Origin: Owenia fusiformis
Taxonomy: Eukaryota > Annelida > Polychaeta > Sabellida > Oweniidae
Length of the DNA: 64,000 nucleotides
Assembly: GCA_903813345.2 (NCBI GenBank)
Contig: CAIIXF020000005.1
Span: 39,933,375 to 39,997,374, forward strand
Direction: 5' to 3'
The translations under genes were made by a program, and so were the position numbers. The notes below the pieces were generated by a model. It was not told the DNA's origin and searched no databases. It was given only the letters and a program-made list of their open reading frames with translations. Below are positions 34,901-41,835 of this stretch, in pieces (within the stretch, counting starts at the first letter, position 1; each line of letters starts with the position of its first letter).

Positions 34901-35941
34901 AGGCAATGGAAGATCGACAAGTACAGAGACTGTTTAATTGATTGTACAGGGATACATGACTTATGTTTACTTTTTGTGTTTACTTTTTAAGCAGATCTGG
35001 CAGGTCCAAATGTTGGGGATCATCTGATGGAAATACATGGACAGGTTAGGAAACAATTAAAGTGGGTCCCAAGTTTATTCATATTTTGGGGTACCCTGTA
35101 TATAACACCCTCTATATAATAACTTTAAAATAAAGTGATTTGTTTAATTTTTAATTTGATATTATTTAGTTTGTTTAATTGCAATAAAATTCTCGACTGA
35201 TCATATCAAATGAAAGACAAATTGTATACTTTGCCTCACTCTAATTGACTCCAATAAATGGAATTACTTATACATTATTTAAGCATGTTTAAATGCAATG
35301 AAGAACTCTTGATAACGCTGATCATTTCGCTTAGTCCATATTCACAATTTCAACGTGATATTCTATTTTTACTACTCCAGCAGACAGATTGAAAATTCTT
35401 TTTTAGCCGTTGATGAGCGTGTCCACTTCCTGTTGGGCTTCAACTCAGATACTGGTTTCATCTATGGCATCTCAAGAAACCACGGCTATGGCTCTTACAT
35501 GATGAGTGAAGACAGTGGCGCCAGCTGGAGTGTGATCCCAAGTGATAGGTTCAACACAGACAAGGCTACAAACTTCAATATTGGATTGTCAATAAAGGAT
35601 GAGTATACCCCAACTTTTGGAGCAACTGGTGCTCCAGATAACACATTCAGGAGCCCTGATGCTAGCGGCCAATGGGGAGGTATGTTTCGTACTTGTTTAG
35701 AACTAACAAGATGTATTAATTTTAATTCATATAGTTTAAAAATAGAATATGGCTTGCATCTCTCCTCAAATATTGCTTATTAGTTTCCATATGACCCCCA
35801 TAAACATAACATGCATGCCATAAATACGTAATTTAAAATCATCTAACTTGTGTTTCAGTTGATTATAATGGAGTGTATTTTGAGACCAGCCCAAATGTGT
35901 GGAACATGCGCGTTCGTTGGACATCCTGTTGCACACCCTAG
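9934..35941 (+). CDS. Large secreted multidomain protein (EGF-like, cadherin-like, 7 repeat modules, discoidin, Asp-box), 32 exons, 1,889 aa
   Basis: Predicted exons: 9934-10003, 12394-12430, 13858-13943, 14626-14974, 15597-15720, 16069-16183, 17088-17254, 18710-18946, 20850-21135, 21478-21665, 21876-22194, 22417-22610, 22803-23056, 23435-23586, 24011-24126, 24385-24685, 24858-25078, 25308-25570, 25866-25956, 26268-26429, 26702-26876, 27844-27981, 28284-28530, 29012-29195, 29501-29711, 32680-32796, 33092-33270, 33414-33585, 33964-34072, 34995-35044, 35407-35679, 35859-35941. Every intron is GT-AG, phases agree throughout and the total is 5,670 nt. Residues 1-24 read as a signal peptide and no later membrane segment is visible, so the product is probably secreted; many N-x-S/T sites fit this. 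The discoidin domain suggests binding to carbohydrate, lipid or matrix (inference). I recognise no named orthologue. The least certain joins are exons 18-19 (donor GTCTGT) and 24-25 (donor GTATTT). Confidence 0.85.
14626..15720 (+). CDS. Large gene exons 4-5: cadherin-like domain and acidic/Gly linker ending in a basic site (aa 65-222)
   Basis: Exon 4 (14626-14974) begins NDHVPTFDSP and continues with INAFDADC, then SYKAIGG, TGVLAVDEKTGEVSI and KLLVEAYNAAP. This follows the cadherin-repeat order (P-x-F, D-x-D/DADC, the hydrophobic-D-x-x-TG-x-hydrophobic turn, and A-x-D replaced here by AYN), so calcium binding may be partial. It ends in an acidic tail (YEYDEDEKLK). Exon 5 (15597-15720) is rich in Gly, Asn and Asp and closes with SRHKR directly at the exon boundary, a possible proprotein-convertase site just before the repeat modules. 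The cadherin assignment is by motif order only; a related beta-sandwich fold is possible. Confidence 0.72.
15055..15190 (+). repeat. Dispersed repeat, copy 1 of 3 (intron 4 of the large gene)
   Basis: Contains GTTCGGTGTCTGTAACAAAT followed by a GCAGGTGGTAACATTTTGCATG stretch. The same sequence recurs at 22296-22370 (direct, partial) and at 44810-44955 (inverted). Family unknown. Confidence 0.6.
16069..18946 (+). CDS. Large gene exons 6-8: repeat module 1 (aa 223-395)
   Basis: Exons 16069-16183, 17088-17254 and 18710-18946, with phases 0-1-0-0. This is the first of seven homologous modules. The module plan is a beta-rich first half ending in a motif close to hydrophobic-x-C-x5-h-x-x-h-G-x-N-x-x-C, then a 'LDLGxIxNxG' turn, then a second beta-rich half. 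Here the C-motif reads VMVLCGITVGDIGAN and lacks the second Cys; the turn is AVLDLGTIDNVG. The plan resembles bacterial and archaeal DUF11-type beta-sandwich repeats, but that link is a guess. Unlike the other modules there is no intron right after the turn; the extra intron (17255-18709) lies earlier and carries a large palindrome. Confidence 0.75.
17824..18357. mobile_element. Near-perfect 534-bp palindrome with 5-bp target duplication (intron 7 of the large gene)
   Basis: The element begins CACTGGTGATCCACTCGATT and ends with the exact inverse. The arms (~250 bp) match almost base for base, including the GGTTACCGAAACGGTTCG and ATCGTCGATTTAATTC blocks, with a ~40-bp spacer near 18085. Both sides carry AAGAA (17819-17823 and 18358-18362), a 5-bp target-site duplication. 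It has no open coding content, so it is a foldback-type non-autonomous element, and the arm identity suggests recent insertion or gene conversion between arms. Confidence 0.82.
19150..20848 (+). repeat. 39-bp minisatellite, ~43 copies, in intron 8 and running into the exon 9 acceptor
   Basis: The unit is CCTGTTATATTACTTATATT plus TCTTCATTATCCTCTTCAA. It resembles the real acceptor of exon 9, where TTATATTACTTATATTCTTC is followed by CCTCATTGTCCCTTTCAG|CCTG. In the consensus unit the splice AG is changed to AA (TTCAACCTG against TTCAGCCTG), so the unit contains no AG at all. AG survives in a few units (for example 19244-19245 and 19556-19557). Because 39 is a multiple of 3, a 430-codon frame (19208-20500) stays open through the array; it is an artefact, not a gene. 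Confidence 0.9.
20850..21665 (+). CDS. Large gene exons 9-10: repeat module 2 (aa 396-553)
   Basis: Exons 20850-21135 and 21478-21665. The module is bounded by phase-0 introns with a phase-1 intron at the turn. The cysteine motif is MSVCYIGVKSVGSNYAC and the turn is LDLGKVTNLG, split by the intron. The acceptor at 20849 ends the 39-bp minisatellite of intron 8, and the array unit looks like a copy of this acceptor (see repeat entry). The donor at 21136 (GTATTG) is weak but keeps phase with a good acceptor at 21477. Confidence 0.78.
21876..22610 (+). CDS. Large gene exons 11-12: repeat module 3 (aa 554-724)
   Basis: Exons 21876-22194 and 22417-22610, phases 0-1-0. This is the cleanest copy of the module: it has IGEVASLDFTV in the first half, FKICRIDIVSNGVNVPC as the paired-Cys motif (13 residues from Cys to Cys), LPIYEA after it and TYDIGHILNTG as the turn split by the phase-1 intron. 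The second half runs from QAVDPTANDFTF to the acidic end NPDLD. Both junctions are consensus (GTAAGT, GTGAGT). Confidence 0.82.
22296..22370 (+). repeat. Dispersed repeat, copy 2 of 3 (partial, intron 11 of the large gene)
   Basis: CATCTGTAACAAATGAAAGG followed by TAGTGACATTTTGCATGTTAATGCC matches the core of the copy at 15055-15190. It lies just upstream of the exon 12 acceptor. Confidence 0.55.
22803..24126 (+). CDS. Large gene exons 13-15: repeat module 4 (aa 725-898)
   Basis: Exons 22803-23056, 23435-23586 and 24011-24126. The paired-Cys motif is ITICDVKITDVGLNLPC, followed by IVPVYSS. An additional phase-2 intron after YSS, matched in module 6, carries a 21-bp minisatellite. The turn is degenerate (VKLDFNALNNIGS) and is no longer next to the phase-1 intron, which falls later after VAVSNG. 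Phases at the module edges are 0 and 0. Confidence 0.78.
23080..23312 (+). repeat. 21-bp minisatellite in intron 13
   Basis: The unit is AATAATCCTGAACAAACTCAA, about 11 copies. The first copies carry CTTGAA and the later ones CCTGAA, so the array has expanded in one direction. The sequence at the nearby exon 13 donor (CTCAAAGTAAG) resembles part of the unit (CTCAAAATAAT), but this could be chance. Confidence 0.85.
24385..25078 (+). CDS. Large gene exons 16-17: repeat module 5 (aa 899-1072)
   Basis: Exons 24385-24685 and 24858-25078, phases 0-1-0. The paired-Cys motif is MTICHMRIIKKGDHVKC and the turn TYYLGLLTNTG is split by the phase-1 intron. The second half has EDDDTLTVEIIVRIAA and ends THTQPAMA at a GTAAGT donor. 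That donor and the last ~30 nt of coding sequence are tandemly repeated downstream, so an in-frame 42-nt longer form of exon 17 is possible (25079-25120; VSLIISTHTQPAIA). Confidence 0.8.
25049..25212 (+). repeat. ~42-bp tandem repeat of the exon 17 end and its 5' splice site
   Basis: Four copies of ACCCACACACAACCTGCTAT...GTAAGTTTAATTATCTCA. The first copy contains the last coding bases of exon 17 and the donor at 25079. Copies 2 and 3 repeat the donor as GCAGTAAGT at 25121 and about 44 bp later. The fourth copy is decayed (CTATAGTAAGTTG). The array is therefore a duplication of an exon-intron junction. Confidence 0.88.
25308..26429 (+). CDS. Large gene exons 18-20: repeat module 6 (aa 1073-1244)
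   Basis: Exons 25308-25570, 25866-25956 and 26268-26429. The paired-Cys motif is MEVCNLAVVDVGQNLLC followed by AVPVKTKR. I placed the donor at 25571 (GTCTGT, phase 2) because module 4 has a phase-2 intron at the same place and because it puts exon 19 in the frame that reads SLYDDTIELNLGPVLQFP, matching the turn region. A better-looking donor at 25596 (GTCAGT) would force another frame and lose that match. The second half (exon 20) contains NEISVNTVVVKVKDN. Phases at the module edges are 0 and 0. Confidence 0.68.
26121..26226. mobile_element. MITE with CACTGGCGGATC end (family also at 5048), intron 19
   Basis: CACTGGCGGATCTGGGGG at 26121 pairs with CCCAGATCTGCC plus CCTGG near 26226. The interior has CCTGACCTGAAATTTGGGCCC, paralleling the copy at 5048-5217. 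Confidence 0.62.
26702..28530 (+). CDS. Large gene exons 21-23: repeat module 7 (aa 1245-1431)
   Basis: Exons 26702-26876, 27844-27981 and 28284-28530. The region homologous to the paired-Cys motif reads MTVESVEITNVGRNLGC, so the first Cys is lost; three extra Cys follow (LDC, TTTC, VSC). The turn VLDLGIITNSG is split by the usual phase-1 intron. This copy has an extra phase-1 intron inside the Cys motif (26877-27843), which is filled with a 23-bp satellite. It ends in phase 2 rather than 0, marking the end of the regular module series. Confidence 0.76.
26897..27600 (+). repeat. 23-bp satellite with a four-unit (92-bp) higher-order pattern, intron 21
   Basis: The basic unit is ACTATGTCACTCCAGATCCC plus CAT. 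In the body of the array units alternate in a cycle: CACTCCAG, then CCCTCCAG, then CACACTAG, then CACACCAG, giving a 92-bp higher-order repeat. Degraded units continue to about 27,770. Three units make 69 nt, which keeps long spurious frames open on the plus strand. Confidence 0.88.
28130..28189 (+). repeat. Perfect 30-bp tandem duplication, intron 22
   Basis: GATTATTTCTCGCATTAGGA plus GCCATTTTAT occurs twice head to tail without a difference. Confidence 0.9.
28590..28935 (+). repeat. 24-bp minisatellite, intron 23
   Basis: The unit is AATGTGACTACAATCAGTCT plus TATC, about 14 diverged copies. Two segments of TATCGTAATTATATT interrupt it at the same relative position, so a larger block was duplicated. 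The unit length is a multiple of 3, and the resulting open frames are not genes. Confidence 0.85.
29012..29711 (+). CDS. Large gene exons 24-25: divergent eighth region (aa 1431-1563)
   Basis: Exons 29012-29195 and 29501-29711. They encode a beta-rich stretch (SLSISVNITHDDVTS, then IYFCDEIYFEFTYTLNTSS, then PYELSCKKNL) that has the length and general character of another module but no clear paired-Cys motif or turn. The donor at 29196 (GTATTT) is poor, but both exons are open and the phase (0) is kept to the next exon. It could be a decayed module or an unrelated linker before the discoidin domain. Confidence 0.65.
30228..30356. mobile_element. Short diverged copy of the TATCCCAACGAAC element, intron 25
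   Basis: It starts TATCCCAACAAACAAATTTT, contains CAGCGAAGCTAACTGTCAGTCCG and ends TTTGTTTGTTGGGTAA. Both ends and the middle match the longer element at 40477-41275. Confidence 0.5.
31020..32100 (+). repeat. 35-bp satellite, ~30 copies, intron 25
   Basis: The unit is CCTAAATGCATTTAAAGAGA plus AATCTAACTGCACAA. Variants include AATTGCATATAAAG and longer units with CAACACTGACCTAATTGC, which recur at intervals and so form a partial higher-order pattern. The array fills about 1.1 kb of the 3-kb intron before the discoidin exons. Confidence 0.9.
32680..33585 (+). CDS. Large gene exons 26-28: F5/8 type C (discoidin) domain (aa 1564-1710)
   Basis: Exons 32680-32796, 33092-33270 and 33414-33585. 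The domain runs Cys to Cys over 147 residues, the normal length. It opens CGVLGMDDSNLIKDSQIAVS (family: C-x-x-LGM-x(4)-I-x-DxQI-xAS), continues AWCAKPRQGPDQQFIVINFG (family: WCA...QWLQVDLG), then VTQYSLAYSDDG (V-x-x-Y-x-L-x-YSxDG) and closes CFRLEIYGC (R-x-E-x-x-GC). Such domains bind glycans, phospholipids or collagen through loops at one end of a beta-barrel. The long intron upstream (29712-32679) holds the 35-bp satellite. Confidence 0.92.
33964..35941 (+). CDS. Large gene exons 29-32: C-terminal region with two Asp-box motifs (aa 1719-1889)
   Basis: Exons 33964-34072, 34995-35044, 35407-35679 and 35859-35941 (stop TAG at 35939-35941). Two Asp-box-like motifs are visible: SSDGNTWT across exons 30-31 and SEDSGASWSVI in exon 31 (family S-x-D-x-G-x-x-W, found in sialidases, sortilin-type propellers and related beta-propellers). 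The interval reads VDERVHFLLGFNSDTGFIYG, which fits one blade between them. With only two motifs this is too short for a whole propeller. The chain ends WTSCCTP, with no anchor or GPI-like tail. The donor of exon 29 is tandemly repeated (see repeat entry). Confidence 0.78.
34062..34428 (+). repeat. 43-bp tandem repeat of the exon 29 5' splice site
   Basis: The unit is TAACCCTGGGTAAGTTCCTC plus TTCTAGTCACATGACTTTCTCTC. The first copy contains the last codons of exon 29 (AACCCTGG) and its donor at 34073. Eight copies keep an intact GTAAGT donor; one copy near 34190 has lost it by an internal deletion. Each unit also contains TTCTAG, which resembles a weak acceptor. Confidence 0.92.
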
Positions 35942-36664
35942 TTACCACGGCAACAATGTTAAGAGCCACTTATAAGCTATTTACCAAACAATCAAATTAA
36001 ACCTCAAGGAATTGTTTATACTATGGTATTAAAAGATATAACATATGGACATAATTTGCAAAATACAAAACACATTTAAGACGCACAAACAAAAGTGCAT
36101 AGAATTCAGATATGGGAAATAATCTGAAGATGCAAACATCAATTCAAATATTGGATCTAGAATCCTTATTTTAACTTCTCGTTTGTTGTAGTATCATAAA
36201 TGTAAACTGTGATATTTTAAATACCGTCCATGTAAATATAGTATTATTACACAGAAAATTATAAATTAAAAGTTATTATCCCACCCTAACGTGCATTGAA
36301 AAAATAACAGAAATACTTTTTAATACTCTGATAGAGTTGTATACAGTGAAAATGACTACAGTATATACAATTATTAATTTATATTACATTGTTAATAAAA
36401 TAATATAGTCAACATATTATATAACTGTATAAAGCACTCAGGTTGGGATAATAGTGAATTGAGAATTTGCGATGTTGAAGGGTCAACCTCAAAGAATGAG
36501 GAGAAAGAAAACTAATGGTTGAAGTCAGGAAATACAAGCAATGGATGAAGGAGTGGGAAATGAAATTTCAACTGCAAATGAAAAACATTTTCAACATTTT
36601 TAATTAGAAAATAACATGTTATGATCTAGTTTTGGATCACTTTGTTCATATTTATTGAAGACAT

Positions 36665-36875
36665 ATAGTAGCCTGGACAGATTACTTCATTTACAAATTT
36701 GAGACAAAAATAAATTGAGTTATGTCAAATATTTCAAAATTATAAATGTGTAAAATTTAAAATTTCATATATATTCCTATATCTTTTTGTTCTAGAATCA
36801 CATTTACTCTACTAATCTCTTTGAGAAAAATATTTAGACAAAGTGACCAATAAAGTAAAATGTCCAGGCTACTAT
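36665..36875. mobile_element. MITE with ATAGTAGCCTGGACA ends
   Basis: ATAGTAGCCTGGACA at 36665-36679 is matched exactly in inverse by TGTCCAGGCTACTAT at 36861-36875. About 210 bp, AT-rich interior. Confidence 0.7.
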
Positions 36876-38555
36876 ATTATTTATATATATTTAGCATGTG
36901 TAATGTTAACAGCTTATTTTTCTAGAACTTGACCAGTAGTCCGTCCATCAAGAAATTTAATTATCCTGATCGCCTTGAAAAGTTTTTTTTGTTACACAGT
37001 TAACAAAATTTAAAGTTTTAATAATTATTTAATTTTTCTATACAATTCAAATTAAAATGCTATTATTACTAAAGTAAAATGTTGAGAGACAGTACCAGAT
37101 TCTATCATTAATGAAGTTTTGTTACATGGCTCAAGGGCCATCTATTGAAAATACTTTCAAAACAACACCCATTTATAAATTATTTCAAGAAGATCAGTTT
37201 TTTTGGTAATCTTAAAATGATATGTATTTACTGCTGAATGATCTTATATTGAAGTGAAGTGTTGTGTTTAATTTTGCAAATTTTATCATTAATTCGCTTC
37301 ATAAAATACGTAACCTATATTGCCAAATTGTGCCATATTAACCGATCCAGGATGAAGCATCCTCCCAACACAGGCCTCCAGAACTCATACCCCATTCTTT
37401 CAAGGAGGAAGGAACGTAGTGGATGATATCTGGAGCCCTGCATACGGAGGATGAGGATGAAGAAATATTCATCCTTAAATTGAGTAACCTTAGACAATAT
37501 TGATATTTGACATTAAGCATATCTTAAACTGTTAGTTAATTGTTACTTAAGCATAATGCACTTAGTAGTGCTATCCCAATCTGAACAACATTAGTTAAAT
37601 GTATGCTATTCCCTCCACGACTGACAACTTCATGATTTGAAGGCACTCTAAGTTCTCTAATTTTCGCTATTTTTATTTGAAGTTTATACAGATCATTTGG
37701 AATAAACTTCAGACAAATTTAGACATTAATATCTCGAACATCTCCAAATCTATCGTCTAAATCTCTAAATAATTGCAATACATTAGAGAACATACTTATC
37801 ATCAATGTAGAAATCTGAGTTTTCTCTTTGTTTTTGAAATTGATTACACTGAAAACAATGTTTATGAAGTGAATATTTGTCAGTTTAACATATGATTTCC
37901 CCAATTCTGCTCTAAAAAATCCATACTGTACTTTTAATGGCCTTTTCAGAAACAATAAATAAGTTACATTTTCATTTCAAGAATTTTCAACCATATGTAT
38001 TGAGTGAATTTGTTGGGTCTCGATGAATGTGCAATATGCCATGTATAACAAGTAGAATCTAGTATAACATTAACATATACTGTGTTTACATATATTTATA
38101 TCAAACTTCAATTATATTTTTCAATCAAGCGTATATATATTAAAGTATATAAAGTAACATATAATGTTGACAATTATATTCTTATTTGTCTGTAATACAT
38201 ACAATACATGAATCTTCAAAACCCCTTTTCCATGAAGGATTCATTTCAGAAATAAATTGGATAACGCACTGGTCTTAACCATATTACGGTGACTATCTTA
38301 CAAAATATATAACTTTTTAACTGGACTTTAAGAGAGCTAAACTAATGATATATTGAAATATGGACATAATCAAACTGGAACAGATAATAGGAACTAAACA
38401 GAAATATAGTCTCTAAGTGTAAGATATACTATGTCTTATATCAATATTGGAAAGAAATGTGAAAAATCATTGTTTTCATATTATAACCATGATCATAATG
38501 AATGCACAACTTATTTCTTTCTAGTATGTGAGCAATGAGCTGATCTTATAACAAA

Positions 38556-38911
38556 CAGTAAAACCTGTATAAGTGGAACACACATAGTTTCACCAACAAA
38601 AATGTTTCAATTAGGAGCTGTTTCACTTCTGATTCAGGAGGTTCATTCCTTCTCCATCTCTGTCCTTCTGGACAAAAAAACATCTGCAGAGCACAGAGAA
38701 AAGAGATGAGAGTTGCTAAGAACATCAGAATGAGGTTCAAACAACATGAACTCAATGCTTCATGTGACTGTAATGTGTTCTTCTTGTGTTCCACTTACAG
38801 AGGTGTTCCACTTACATAGGTGTTCCACTTACATAGGTGTTCCACTTACATAGGTGTTCCACTTACAGAGGTGTTCCACTTACATAGGTGTTCCACTGAC
38901 AGGTTTTACTG
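38556..38911. mobile_element. CAGTAAAACCTGT-family TIR element with an internal tandem repeat
   Basis: CAGTAAAACCTGT at 38556 and ACAGGTTTTACTG ending 38911 form the ends. The right part contains six copies of TGTTCCACTTACATAGG or close variants. The same ends occur at 45583, 55876 and 59283. Confidence 0.7.
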
Positions 38912-39468
38912 AATAAGTACATAGATGTGCTTTGTTTTTATTTTTACTTGTTACATATGAAGTATTAAAGATCTATTAGATTCTTTCTTATACTCTTCCA
39001 CATTATTTGTGAATTTAAGAATAAACTAAAAACTTGTATTACTACTTACTTTTACTGAAGAACTCATTCCTCTTAAATGTACATGTAATAACCAGGGGTT
39101 TTAGTAGATACTCTGACAATAGGCAGAACAAATGAAAACAACTGAAATTGTCTCTTGGAAACAATTGCAAAATTATTAAAACCAGTAATTTTTGTTAAAA
39201 ATTGAGAAAATCTCCTGCTGCTAATGAAACCCCTGAGTTACTATGGCTTTCCATGATATGAATTTGTTGCAAATTGAGTAAGAGAAAATGATTAAAATTA
39301 TTGGCTTTATCCCTTTTACTTATACTAGAAATATCACACATGTGTGATAACCTATACACCATATCTCAATGCAATGTAATGCTATAATCAAAATAGATTT
39401 AACAAAATCATTGGAAACAAACAAAATTTTGACTCCAAAAATCAAATTCATGGGTCAGTTTAGTTTGT

Positions 39469-39775
39469 CATGCCACAGTTGCGACACCCACTTTATTTTG
39501 GATTGTAGTTGTGAAGAGCATTACTTACTCCATTTCTGTAGCCTCATGTTTTTCCGAGGTCCCTTAAATACTGGAAATCTCTAATTGCAGAGGGTTTGAC
39601 TTCACTCATTGAATCGGTAAATTCGACCAGTAATTCAAAATACCCACCATCAATTCTGGGAACTATTTCCAAATTATTTTCCAAGCCAGTGCAGGACATT
39701 TTGAAAGTTTTGATAAATGAAGTCAGAATTTTTAGATGCTCTTCACAACCACAATCTAAGTAGGTGTGGCACATG
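39469..39775. repeat. Inverted repeat enclosing a ~200-bp unique segment
   Basis: CATGCCACAG...GATTGTAGTTGTGAAGAGCA (39469-39522) is matched in inverse by TGCTCTTCACAACCACAATC...TGTGGCACATG (39737-39775). The interior has an open minus-strand frame (reading SCTGLENNLEIVPRIDGG and onward) of unknown nature. Confidence 0.5.
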
Positions 39776-40173
39776 ATCAGGTATATAGATTTCAATGTAT
39801 AAAGATTGTTACAAAATTTAAATGATCATGTGAACAGTTACCTGTGAAAAAATAATTCTTAGAATGATTCATTTTAGTTTGAAAGTACAGTACAGTTACT
39901 TATTTAATAAAGTAATTTACCAAATTATTTTTTAAATTCATACCGTGATTCACTTCTACTTTGTCCAAGATTTTGTAACAACCTTTAACATTCTGTACAT
40001 CAACTCACATGACAAAGCCAGTGTCTAGCCTTCAAAGTACCACTATAAAGTTATTTTGAAATAAACTTTCTGTCTTAACCAAAATACCTGTACCTGTAAA
40101 GCTTTACTGAAAAATAGATGAAAAATAAAACTTTATTCTTTAACTTTATGTTCTGTTGAATGAATTATATATA

Positions 40174-41370
40174 TTATTATATCACTGTCATATTCCTCAC
40201 TCTCTTATTGGTCCAAGTCCTACACGTGACTAAAAATAACTAGCGATATTCAACGGAGGTGAATATCAAATGATATTCAACGGTCATGAATGGACATTTG
40301 AAAAACATTCCCAACCGTGCTTCCTACATGGCCAATACTATGAGTATGAACACAATGGTTCCATTTTCATTGACCCATTGCAATTAATTATAATGTTAAC
40401 ATGAAACCTTAAATTAAAATACTACAACCTTGGAGTTGATATTTATTGACTATACAATTTGGGAGTTGATATTTATTATCCCAACGAACGAAGTTCGGTA
40501 GGGATATAGTGAAGCCCTCCATCCGTCTGTCCGTCCGTCCGTCAGTCCGTCCATCCGTCTGTCCGTCCGTCCGTCAGTCCGTCCGTCCGTCCGTCTGTCC
40601 GGAAGATAACTCAAATATTAGTCGACAGATTTTCTTCATATTTGGTGGAAAGATGTATATTGATGAATAGTTTTACGCAAAAAAAAAAATTTTCAAGATG
40701 GCCGCCGCTTAAAAAATGACGGGACTTTTTCGCAAAAATCATAAATCTTTCATTCTAAACCAAAGTAATTGATATTATTGTTTGAAATTTTGGTAGTATA
40801 TTTGCAACATCTATCTATTTCACATATATTCCGTGTTTTTCATCCTGACCCCCAGGGGTCGTGTATGGGGGGTCAGGAAAACAGAAATCTTCGCTAATTT
40901 TTAGATCTTTCTGAAGTATAGCTTTATTATACTCAAATGAAAGGCAATTAAGAGTAGATTGCAAATATTGTATCTTTTTTCTGATTCAAGCCTCGTAAAA
41001 TTCAAAATGGCCGTCTAATGTATGATCCCTTCAAAGTATTGCTATATTATACTCAAATTGAAGGAATTTTGGAGTAGATCACAATTATGGTATTATTTTT
41101 TAGATTTGTACCTCAGAAAATTCAAAATGGCTGCTTTGCAGGAATTCGCAATTCTAAAATCTAAATTTTTCAATTTTAACCATAGTAATGCGTATAATTG
41201 ATTGGAATTCAGTAATTGATATTTTGTTCGTTGGGATTTGCTACTCCGCGGAGTTGCCGTTATCTAGTTGTATTTTTTGTAGTTATATTGTTAGAAGAAA
41301 TATAAATATATTTCAATGTTAACATATGACTTATTTAATTATAGAAGATGTTATGACAGTGATATAATAA
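40174..41370. mobile_element. TIR element, TTATTATATCACTGTC ends (copy 1), with a nested second element
   Basis: TTATTATATCACTGTCATA at 40174-40192 is matched exactly in inverse by TATGACAGTGATATAATAA at 41352-41370. A second element (40477-41275) lies inside. The related copy in the SLC41 gene is at 57663-58525. Confidence 0.7.
40477..41275. mobile_element. TATCCCAACGAACGAAGTTCGG element with (GTCC)n block, nested
   Basis: It begins TATCCCAACGAACGAAGTTC and includes a GTCCGTCCGTCC tetranucleotide block (about 40527-40605). It carries several AAGATGGCCGCC / AAAATGGCCG words, and near the right end has TTTGTTCGTTGGGAT (the inverse of the left end) plus TACTCCGCGGAGTTGCCGTT. No coding frame. 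A short relative is at 30228. Confidence 0.6.
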
Positions 41371-41512
41371 AACAAATATTTAATTCTATTTTCGGTGAAT
41401 ACCTGTGACACTTTCACAAGATGATATTCCACTAGCCCTTCGGGCTTCGTGGAATATCACTTGTGAAAGATGCACAGGTATTGACCTCAATATAATTAAA
41501 TATTTGTATAGT
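41371..41512. repeat. Hairpin repeat following TIR copy 1
   Basis: ACAAATATTTAATTCTATTT and GGTGAATACCTGTGACACTT fold back on AAGATGCACAGGTATTGACC and AATTAAATATTTGTATAG, around the central hairpin AGCCCTTCGGGCTTCG. It is the same sequence as 58526-58667. Confidence 0.7.
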
Positions 41513-41835
41513 ATTCGACAACATGTCTGACGTGGCATTTATTCAAAATATAAAATACCTCAAACGTGAATTCCCACCATGAATGGGAGATGGTATGATT
41601 TTTTTTGTGTATTTGAATTCCAAATATGGCACTCACATCACAAGTGATATTATAGTCTGTGCAATCATGTCTTGAAACATCAAAGCTAGGATTCTGTGAA
41701 TGTCTCATAAAGATAGACGGCTTTAATTTGCATCGATATCTTTAAGTCATGCTACAGACCACTAATGGCCCATTTTCCTGAATTCAATTCCTCTATACCA
41801 GGTATCTTCTCAGTTTTATATCTCAGTTCTATCTC

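Larger units (their letters stand above)
35942..41835. other. Intergenic region between the large gene and NOPCHAP1
   Basis: It starts with the 3' UTR of the large gene (candidate ATTAAA at 35996-36001 and near 36266; I cannot fix the poly(A) site) and ends with the 3' UTR of NOPCHAP1 on the other strand. The two genes are convergent. Apart from the TIR elements listed separately I see no gene. Confidence 0.45.
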
